Source of the DNA: Dactylorhiza incarnata
Lineage: Eukaryota; Streptophyta; Magnoliopsida; Asparagales; Orchidaceae
Reading direction: 5' to 3'
DNA: 64,000 nucleotides
Assembly (NCBI GenBank): GCA_033032865.1
Contig: JAWHQI010000005.1
Location: forward strand, 10,440,001 to 10,504,000
In this document: one piece after another, positions 55,314 through 64,000 of the stretch
How the letters are laid out: every line of letters begins with the position of its first letter
How positions within the stretch are numbered: the stretch's first letter is position 1
Notes under the pieces: model-generated
Database searches by the model: none
Told to the model about the DNA's origin: nothing
The model's input: the letters and a program-made list of their open reading frames with translations, nothing else
Made by a program: the position numbers and the translations under genes

Positions 55314-57221
55314 TGAAGTATCTAGTTGCCAACCTAAATCACCAAGAGGGGGGTGAATAGGTGATAACTGCGTCTTTTGCGGAATTAAAAACTTGATAAA
55401 ATAGAACGCAAAGAAAGCAAATCTCAAGCACAGGTAACACAAGGAATTTATAGTGGTTCCCCGTTCTTGGGTACTCCACTTGCCATCCTCGCCAATCTAG
55501 CACTACAGCTAGATTTGACTACTTCATTATAACTCGGATCAAGAATGACCCTACAATCTCAGAGTCAACACTCCTACAACTCGGAGACAAATCTCCTACA
55601 AACTCAGAGAAAATCTCTCTTACAACTCGGAGAAAACCTCTCCTACAACTCGGAGACAAACCTCTCCTAAAACTCGGAGAAAAACCTCTCCTACAACAAA
55701 TGTAAATTGAGATTTATACAATACTTATCAATACATAAACAGATCTGAAAACCCTGAGAAATCTTCTTCCTTCTTGAGACTTGAATAGCTTTGACTTGAT
55801 GTCGATGAGGAAGAATTGAAAATGACTCAGATCTGACCTTTTATGATTTGACTTGATCCAATAGATACAGTAGAGGATGGAGCAATGATCAATCGAACCT
55901 TTTCTTCCACTTGGAGACAATTGATTCAGAATAATAGATCGATCTCCAATAATGGCGACAGGCGGCGGCACTTTCTTGTTCTTCTTGGATCGAATAGAGA
56001 ATTATGGTTAATGATTAGAATGATTAAATTACTTTATTAATCCTTAAAAGAGAGCCTTATATAGGTAAGGACTTAATGACATGAATTAAGGAAGGATTAA
56101 CCTTAAACGAAATCATAATAGCCGTCACATCAGATAGAAGGAATTAATGTCCCAACAAACGGACTAAAAATCACTTAAAGGACGAAAACAAAACTTCTCG
56201 AGAGATGGATGGACTTCTCGAGAACAATTGGCTTCTCAATAAAAACAACCTTTAGAAAAACTTTACTGGCAGACGAGAAAGACTTTCCGAGAGACAGACA
56301 TATTTCTCAAGAGATTGTTTTGATTTCTCGAGAAACTCAAGTCTTGCCGAGAAACCTTTAGAAACATGAAATAAAGGATTGAAAAGGATTTCTTGAGAAA
56401 GGAATTTGGAAAGAAAAAAAAAACAGCGCAGAGCCAATTCGTCGGCTGAGGAAAATTCGTCGAACGGAGCTCGAAGAAATCACTTCAATTTGACGAACGA
56501 CGATCAACGAAACCACTTCAATTATAGTATAACAGCGATCGACAAAAACCACTTCAATTCATCGAACGGAGCTCGACAAAATCACTTCAATCTCAGTATA
56601 ACAATGATCGATGAAACGACTTCAATTTCATTAAAACAACGATCGACGAAACGACTTCAATTCGTCGAACGGAGCTCGACGAAATCACTTCAATCTCAGT
56701 ATAACAGTGATCGAAGAAACGACTTCAATTTCAATAAAACAACGATCGACGAAACGACTTCAATTCATCGAACAGAGCTCGACGAAATCCGAGCTCAGAA
56801 TTTTGGTATAACTATCCATCGAACGACTCTCGACGAAACCAATTCAATTCGTCGAACGGAGCTTGACGAAATCACAAGATTCGTCGAACGAAAAATATAC
56901 TGAATACTTAGGAAAATTTTTATTCCTCCTTCTCTTGGACACCAACTGCACCTCCAAACCATGGGCTTCAATAGTTTTGAAAATGAAATGTATCCCAATA
57001 GAGAGATCACACATGAGTCAACACCATATTCCACATAATGAGGAATTACCTTGTATGAAACTGGGCTTATTGACCCACTGTGACCTGACATTGATCTACA
57101 CTTAGCAATGTGAACCTGCAAGAACAATACTAGAAGAACATATCAAATACACTAGCAATTCAATCTTGGTTCAAGGATGACTTCCCACAAATCAAGGTTA
57201 TTGTGGATACAATACCCACCA
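55314..57221 (-). repeat. 5' LTR of C
   Basis: Partner of 45439-47372 with scattered substitutions and small gaps. TATA box at 56064-56055. Right edge CCCACCA (one change from CCCAACA) followed by TSD TTCTT. Confidence 0.93.
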
Positions 57222-57800
57222 TTCTTCAACTATTATGGAATATTTAGAATGACCAATTTCCTTGTGAATTATATCTTTCACCATTCTTGATATAATATAA
57301 AGAAGATCCTTCTGAAAATTAGGATATATGTATAAAGCATTTCCTCGAGAATTTTCTAATACAACCTCATCAACTTCCTTGTTATAAGTTCTAAGCAATT
57401 TAATCACTTGGACAAAATTTCTGAGATTAATTGATTCTGGATTTCATCATGGCCTTAAAATGCATAATATCATAATGCATCAATTGAAGTACCAACACGT
57501 AACTTGTTCATTGCGACTTGTTAAGAAGTTTGTATTTCCATCACTTTATCAATATGCTATGATTGAGCAATTAAAGCTGCACATCTTTTGTCAGCAATGT
57601 TGTGTAGAGAACAATGATCCTTCCCTGCATGAGTCAAAATGGTACAATTTTTTTCCATTGAATTTCTTCTAGCTTTGAAATCCTTCGGTTGCAAATGTGC
57701 TTGTCTCAAACCAACAAATAATGTGTTTATTGAAGATATTGCATGTCGAATAATATACAACATCTTTTGCAAGAAAATACTTCAACCATGGGAACTTCTT
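57222..57800 (-). pseudogene. hAT transposase, N-terminal piece
   Basis: The minus strand from 57800 reads KFPWLKYFLAKDVVYYSTC, GKDHCSLHNIADKRCAALI, SINLRNFVQVIKLL, YIYPNFQKDLLYIISRMV and SIIVEE, in several frames. This is the TTF zinc-finger-like and DUF4371 part of a hAT transposase. It is cut on the right by the LTR of element E at 57801 and on the left by element C. SIIVEE joins to SRDESM at 45438. Confidence 0.8.
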
Positions 57801-57959
57801 GTTGGAACATGGTCTTCCGCATCTCCTAGGTTTGAGAATAACAAATCCTATGTGTATTTGATCTTGTGTGTTTTAAGTGTACAGGATAACAAAGTCCACA
57901 TGACTCAAGGAATACATAAGAAGGTTGCCCCCAAAGTTGAGCCAACAAATCCAAAACAT

Positions 57960-58400
57960 CTACTAGCGCTGGCGGTAGTACTAGCGCAGGCGCTAGCTGC
58001 CGTTCGATGAACTGTTAGCGGCGCTCGACGAAATGCTCATAACGGCGTTCGACAAAAATTTCGTTCGACAAACTCCTAGCGGCGTTCGACGAATTCTCGT
58101 TCGACGAAATTTTCGTTCGACAAACTCCTAGCGGCGTTCTACGAATTCTCGTTCGACGAAATTTTCATTCGACAAACTCTTAGCGGCATTCGACGAATTC
58201 TCGTTCGATGAAATACTGGATTAAGCACAATTGTCGGGAGAACTTATAGAAGGAGATAGCGCAAGGCGATATCCGATAGCGCTGGCGATAGCGAGGAGCA
58301 CAGTTGGCAAGGGAAAATTGTTTCCTCGGATTGAAGATTCTGCTGCGCACAAAATGTCCTAATATAGGATAGCGCCGGCGGTAGCACTAGCGCAGGTGCT
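57960..58400 (+). promoter_or_regulatory. Repeat-rich U3 of E: GCGCTAGC motifs and 52-bp TTCGACGAA repeat
   Basis: CTAGCGCTGGCGGTAG / AGCGCAGGCGCTAGC motifs occur at 57962-58000 and 58370-58402. Between them a 52-bp unit containing GTTCGACGAA repeats at 58040-58215 (CTCGTTCGACG at 58096, 58148, and a TGA-variant at 58200). A related GCGCTAGTGCTAACGCCGG segment recurs inside the element at 61997. Confidence 0.75.
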
Positions 58401-58410
58401 AGCACTGAGA

Positions 58411-58420
58411 CTATAAAAAG
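58411..58420 (+). promoter_or_regulatory. TATA box of E LTR
   Basis: CTATAAAAAG right after the U3 repeats. R begins about 30 bp further on. Confidence 0.7.
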
Positions 58421-59133
58421 GACCCATTGGCTCCATCTTAATCATTCTCTTGAGATCCAGAATTCCAGAGCTTCGTGCCACAGCATAGAGAGGAAGGTTT
58501 AGAGAGATACTCCCACAAATCCATGAAGGCTTAAGGAGATCCGTGGAGAAGATTTCAACACGCGTCATCATCGTGACGAAAGACCGCTTCGACTACGATC
58601 ATTCTCTGCGTCTTCGTCTACTTCTCCAAGAGATCCACATAGAGGGAGTTTTTATATTATTGTCTTTTTATTTCACATCTTTTCTTATAATCGTGTAGTA
58701 AATTCGCCTCGTGTTGGCGACTAGGTCTGGGTAGGACTTAGGGCAGAAATTCGCCTCGTGTTGGCGACTATGTCTCAGGTGTAGGTCTAGGGGGTGCTCG
58801 AGGCCATATCCGGGGAAGGGTTGGCTAGAGCGGCTTGAGGCCGTTTCCGGGGAAGGATCGGCTAAAGCCAACTGGTTCATGGGGATACGAGTCGGTATAG
58901 AAAACAAAAAGAGTCTTTCTATTATCTTTGATTTCTAGCTTCGATAAGAGATCAAGTTTTGTAATCATGCTTCTCAAGTTAATAAAATCATGTCTTTACT
59001 TTTACTTCACTTGATTTGTCTTGATCTTCTCTAGTTTAATAATCAAAGCTTTTTCAAAGTTATTCAAAATATATTATAAGTTTTTAAAACCCTTATTCAC
59101 ACCCCCTCTAAGGGCGCCTACCGATCCAACAAG

Positions 59134-59144
59134 TGGTATCAGAG
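59134..59144 (+). other. Primer-binding site of E
   Basis: TGGTATCAGAG, matching the initiator tRNA-Met complement, 2 bases after the LTR end. Confidence 0.88.
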
Positions 59145-59181
59145 GTAGGTTTATTCCAAATTGGCTTAACTACCGGGAATA

Positions 59182-59592
59182 ATGGCGTCTCATGATCTCG
59201 CTTCTACTAGTGGGGTAAGTTTTTATGAAGAAGAAAAATCTCTTAAACCACCGTTATTTGAAGGAAGAAATTATAAAGAATGGAAAATAGTAATGGAAAA
59301 TTTTCTTAAACGTTTAGATGAAAAAGTTTGGAATATTACTATCAAAAAACCACCTAGCATATTAAATAAGAATGAAATGGTTTTAAATGCAAAATCTATG
59401 AATAGTCTATTTTGTGCGTTAGATCATAATATTTCCAAACTCATTTATACTTTTCCTACTGCATACGAGATGTGGAATTTTCTTGAAATAACTTATGATT
59501 CTCCTTTGCAGGTATGGAACAATTACAAGAACCGGAGAATATGCAAGCCTGCACAGGTATTCAAGAAAGCTCCACACATGACGGATCCATGA
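59182..59592 (+). pseudogene. Gag N-terminus of E
   Basis: ATG at 59182 (MASHDLASTSG). KPPLFEGRNYKEWKIVMENF and the YEMWNFLEITYD motif are the start of a copia gag (DUF4219/UBN2 type). After about codon 110 homology stops abruptly: the central gag part is deleted and the frame runs on into the region coded in another frame. Confidence 0.8.
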
Positions 59593-60092
59593 AGTGCACA
59601 TCAAATGGAAAAGAAGAAGTACTGTCTTCGGAAGAGGAGTGCCAAAAAGATTTAAAAGAAACCATGTGTTCAAATCATGCCTCTCCCGAAAGCAATGTAA
59701 GGAAATCAAATCCAATCTTTTGTACTTCTATTTCTACTTTACAATTGCTGCAAATTATAAAGCGCAAAATTAAGAAATTAAAAAATGCAAATTGCAAATT
59801 GCGCTTAGAAAATAAAAATTTAAAAGCAAAAGTTAAAGTAGTATCAAAATCTGATTTATCTAGCTTTACTCATGTCACTTCAATTGAAAATACAAAACCT
59901 TGTCTTGATTGTAATGATATTAAAGAAAAATTTAAGGAACTTGAAAAAGAAATTATTTTTATAAAAGAACAAAATGAAAAATTATGTTTAGAAAATTCAT
60001 CTTTGATAAATAATTGTGCTAAGTGCAAAGAATATAAAATTGAAATTAAAGAGATGGATGAAACATTTGATGAATATAGAAACAACTATTAA
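59514..60092 (+). pseudogene. Gag C-terminal coiled-coil part of E
   Basis: Overlaps the previous frame. Contains coiled coil (IIKRKIKKLKNANCKLRL, KEKFKELEKEIIFIKEQN) and a CNDI..CAKC stretch, typical of the spacer between capsid and zinc knuckle in SIRE-type gag. No zinc knuckle was found. Confidence 0.65.
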
Positions 60093-60456
60093 GATCATAT
60101 TGAAATTAAAGAGATGGATGAAACACAATCGCTTATAATAAAACTAGACATAATTTAAAGATTAAAAACGATAAATTAAAATAAAAAATCAACTTGCTTA
60201 TGAAAATTGTAAATACAAATTCACAATATCAAACTATATCTAAAAACAAGTTGAATATGAATATGAATATCTTACCTAAGTTTAAAAAAGGGAGTAAGGA
60301 ACATAAAGGATTTGTAAATTAAAATCAAAATCAAAATCACCATAAGTTACAAAATCATGTTTCTCCCAACCTAAAATAAATTGAAACAAATTTCCTTCAA
60401 ATTATAACGTCAAAAACCTTTTTGATCAAAATATTCAAGTAAATGATTATGGAAAT

Positions 60457-60642
60457 TTGAAAACTAAAAATAATGTTAAACCAAGATTTGAATGGAGACC
60501 CAAAGCTAAAGATGAAATACAAAATCAAATCAAAAGAGCCCATTCATCAATATCTACCCATAAACCTACACGATATATTTGGGTACCCAAAGGAACCACC
60601 ACTATTGGTCCCCTTTGGATCCCCAAATATTTTATTCATTAG
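60457..60642 (+). pseudogene. Gag end motif of E
   Basis: KPTRYIWVPKGTTTIGP matches the WVPKG motif at the gag/protease boundary of SIRE elements (WVPKGY in B). The protease that should follow is absent. Confidence 0.65.
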
Positions 60643-60719
60643 GTATCATCAAATGCATGAAGTAGAAATTTTTCAAAATAAGATATACAAATTTCTACTT
60701 CATGATGTGCTTTAATGTC

Positions 60720-61160
60720 CTTTTTCTTGTTGTTTTCCTTTTGAACCATCATGTCATGGTCATCCTATATAGTATTGAAAATATGATCCTATCTCTTAAA
60801 AGCTTAATATGTTTATAAAATCAAATTGATCAAAATTCAAAAGTCATATCTTATTTTGATGACCTATCTATATCTCTCATATTCATTATCTATAAATATC
60901 TTTTATTATTCATATAAATCAAATTCTAAATTTGCTATAAGATATTTTAAAATTAAATCAAGTCATTAGGCTATTAAGCTTTTTGGCCTTCACCAACAAG
61001 TGATTTAGAGAAATAACATAATCTGCAAGAATGGTCAAGATCTAAATGAAAGCTCAACTTTCAATATGGTTATCTTTGATTGCAAAAAAAAATTATATTG
61101 TGTTCACTCCTTAATGTCAAACATGATCTAAACCATCACTATTGTTCACCTATCAAAAAT

Positions 61161-61201
<41 letters not shown>

Positions 61202-64000
61202 AATTCTTAATTAGTTAAAATGAAAATCACTGAAATGTACGTATTGAAAGAATTTACCCTCATAATGAATATTGAATTCACAAACACCACTATGATCTAT
61301 TGATGTCCTTTGCTAAAATTCTCTAACATCATAAGTCATATCAAAAGTCTTCTAAAAATAATTATTTCTATCACATTTATGTGAATTATAATTGATATAT
61401 TAACTGATGACAATTAATATTATAATGGTTGGTGTATATTGTGATTTATTTCTAGTCTAGACCTTTGAATCATATTGATATCAAATCAAATAGAATCGTC
61501 ACTCCATTCTAGGTCTATAAGTTGAAACACTATCAAACCTTGGTATAACATTAATCTCAAACTTATTATTCTAACATTACCACCTAAAGAATATTCGTGT
61601 CTATGTTAGGCTTTATGTGTTTACCAAGATATACAGGCTGGGTATTCTCATCTAGGGCTTATCCAAGATATTCTTGTGCATGAACATTACTTTTAATCAC
61701 TAAAATCATGCATATTTGATTTGTTCATTCGTGTCTTCTCGTGCTTACATTTCTTATCATTGTCAAACTACATTATATTGATAAATACAAGCCTTAGAAA
61801 AATTAAAATGGAGATATAATAATTTATATCTCATGCAAAGTTTATTTGATAAAGTCATATACAAAATCGCTAATGTTTCATGAAATTTGCACTATCTAGA
61901 CATTTCCTAAAAATCTGAAATTTCAGCATGAAACTACTATTGGGACACTTAATCAAGATCAATAATTAAAAATTTTAAAATCATCAAAAATCTTATACTG
62001 TTTCCCGCGCTAGTGCTAACGCCGGCAGTAGCGCACCTATGTGTTTTTCTGTATTTTTAAAATTTTGAAAAATCCCTAAAAATATATTAATCTATGTGTA
62101 CTATTCATTTCTGCACTTTTGCTTTTATTACATTTTTAAAAATCAAATACAAAAATACAAAAGCCAAATTACAAAAAATATGTTGTCTTTTTTTTTGTCA
62201 TTTGTTTAAATTCTATTTCTAAAGGCAAAAATCAAATACTAAAATATAAAAAAAAAACAAGTATCAAAAATTATTATTTTGAACTTAACTTTTCTATTTA
62301 GATGTATCTTGCGAAAAGGTGATTTGGGCTATCATCCCATCATATCACCTAGTACCGGGCGAACCTCTCACAAGGTAGTCCTTAGGAAGTCCAAGATCAA
62401 ATTATAAGAGTTCAAACTTTAAATTAAAATTATTTCACAAAAATATCAAAAATACTGTATGGACTTTATTGAGAAAATAAAGCATGATTTAATCTATTAT
62501 TTAGAACTTCTATAATGTTGCAATTTATCTTTTCAAACTACTTTGAACATTGCTTTCATCATGCTTTGATATATCTATTAATATGTGCATCAATTATATT
62601 GAAAAAGTTGTGTAGAACTATGCGTAGCATGCCTCTAAGTATGAGTAAATGTTTTATGTTTGATAATGATCTTTATTCACTCACTTATTTTGGCATTGTC
62701 TACATATGTGTTTAATCTAAGCATGCCTGTGTATGTTTTGTATTAGTACAATGAATTAAAATTGCACAAGTATCTTACCTACACTCCTTTGTTTGCACTT
62801 TAAAAGTTAAGAAAAATGTTTATGTTTTTTATAAGTTATATTGGTTTGCAAAACAAGGGTATTCAGAGAACTTTGTACAAAACAAAAATCATAAAATAAA
62901 GTGACAAAGATAACTCCACCAAGAACTACTTGAACCTCCTGATAAGTCTTAATAAGCGTTGTGAGGTTGAGCACCTTGGAAAGAATAGTAAAGTATCTTG
63001 TTCAAACCATACTTTCTTTCAAAATAAAAACCACTTATTCTTAAGTACACCAGATCACAATAAAAAATCAATATTGAAGAATAAAATTATGTGATCCCCC
63101 TAGCACTACTTTGCACCCTGATAAGTCTTAATGAGCATTGTGTGTGCAAAGCACCTTGGTAGTTGTACATTTTCTGTGCATTGAAGTGCGTGGAAGTAAA
63201 ATTATTTGTGTTTTATTGTGCTTTTTACTTTACATATTTCTTGTATTTTTGATTAAAAGACTTGTTTACTCTATTCAAAATACACTTATGTGCACATCAT
63301 TATCTTCCATAACACTTCTTCTCATGAGTATTGGATCCTAATGCAAATTCCATACTACTCTTTATTTATAAAATGCACTAGATAACCTAGCATGCTTTCT
63401 ACAATGTTTGGTATGTTTTGAATTTGTGAATTAAAATAACATTGTAGCAATCTTTTTGATAACATTATTTCATGCTTGGTTACATTATTGTTAAACTTAA
63501 AGATTTTAATTGAACAATAATTTACAAAAACATCTTCTTTATGAAATTTAACTCATATATCTTTTTATGGATAATCATTGATTACAATAAGATGTTTTTT
63601 GTATTTCTATAAGTTTTCCGCATCATCACCATATAATTGTTTTACCTTGCGCTTTCATGCTTATTTAAAGTCTTTCATTTTGTGTGCATCATCACTTGAA
63701 TCTTCAAATTCCCTTCTTGCAATAAGTGGTAGACTTGCTTGGTAAACTCTATATTGGTTGCTTTTAACATGGATTATTTTTGTTATAAAACTCTGATTTA
63801 TTTCTATGAAAATATTATTACGCTAAAAACTATGATTTATTAATGGACTTCAAAATAGCTATGTGAGTGTTTTCATAAATTCAAATAAAAATATAAATCC
63901 ATAGGCTATGTCATTAGATTTAAAACACTTAAATATTTCCAATAATTATTATCCATGACTTCATATCTCACCATAGCGGGGGCGTAGGGTTGTAGACATT
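60720..64000. other. AT-rich non-coding interior of E
   Basis: No domain recognised. Contains a (TA)n run at 61164-61197, the LTR-like GCGCTAGTGCTAACGCC segment near 61997-62035, and two imperfect direct repeats around CCTGATAAGTCTTAATAAGC (62939 and 63117) each followed by AGCACCTTGG. It could be remnant untranslated or third-ORF region. Confidence 0.5.

Larger units (their letters stand above)
45439..57221 (-). mobile_element. Element C: complete SIRE-type copia element
   Basis: 11,783 bp with LTRs of 1,934 bp (left) and 1,908 bp (right) and a perfect 5-bp TSD TTCTT (45434-45438 and 57222-57226). Order on the minus strand: LTR, PBS, gag, protease, integrase, RT, RNase H, internal promoter-like region, third ORF, purine tract, LTR. 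All domains are present but carry stops and frameshifts, so it is not expected to be active. It inserted into the hAT transposase between IIVEE and SRDESM. Confidence 0.93.
57801..59131 (+). repeat. 5' LTR of E
   Basis: 1,331 bp, TGTTGGA at the start and TCCAACA at the end. TATA box CTATAAAAAG at 58411-58420. The end region has TATTCACACCCCCTCTAAGG, as in other SIRE-type LTRs. Same family as 1-678. Confidence 0.88.
57801..64000 (+). mobile_element. Element E: SIRE-type copia, 5' portion
   Basis: Plus strand, inserted in the hAT. 5' LTR, initiator-tRNA PBS and gag fragments are present; from about 60720 to the window end I find no protease, integrase, RT or RNase H. The element is either gag-only and non-autonomous or heavily decayed; its 3' LTR lies beyond the window. 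Confidence 0.75.

Overview
The window is a block of nested LTR retrotransposons from a flowering-plant nuclear genome, probably heterochromatic or pericentromeric. Evidence: gag/pol domains of plant-specific lineages (Athila-like, Tat-like and SIRE-like or Tork-like elements), plant primer-binding sites (tRNA-Asp and initiator tRNA-Met), an AT-rich background and no recognisable host gene. I could not name the species. Elements are lettered here for reference. All boundaries come from TG..CA termini, target-site duplications (TSDs), primer-binding sites (PBSs) and LTR pair matching read by eye.

Layout, left to right. 1-678: 3' part of a SIRE-type copia LTR. 2000-9293: element F, a complete minus-strand Athila-like element with two 1,544-bp LTRs and TSD AGTAC; it carries gag and protease but no RT, RNase H or integrase. 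10593-17919: element G, a decayed minus-strand Ty1/copia element whose RT is split by H, a solo LTR (11883-13364, TSD CTATT) holding a GC-rich 56-bp satellite. 17920-20482: decayed, unassigned sequence. 20483 to beyond 57800: a minus-strand hAT transposase relic in three collinear pieces (57800-57222, 45438-45070, 20857-20483).

Between the middle and last hAT pieces sits a nest. SIRE-type element B (gag plus a third ORF, no pol) has Athila-like element A in its third ORF. The U3 of A's LTR is in turn interrupted by element D (26556-39235, plus strand), a young Tat-lineage gypsy element. D has gag-pol in one frame with three stops, followed by about 6 kb holding two spliced antisense genes with their own TATA boxes; one of these is fully open (519 codons). 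Between the first and middle hAT pieces sits C (45439-57221, TSD TTCTT), a complete but mutated SIRE-type element. At 57801 another SIRE-type element, E, starts inside the hAT and runs off the window.

The most interesting signal is regulatory. Each LTR family carries its own dense array of short CpG-containing, often palindromic motifs in U3. In B and C the same motif array reappears inside the element, with a TATA box, directly in front of the third ORF; in D one hexamer (GAYCGC) is packed through the LTRs and the antisense-gene region but nearly absent from pol. This suggests element-specific DNA recognition that links the LTR promoter to an internal accessory-gene promoter.
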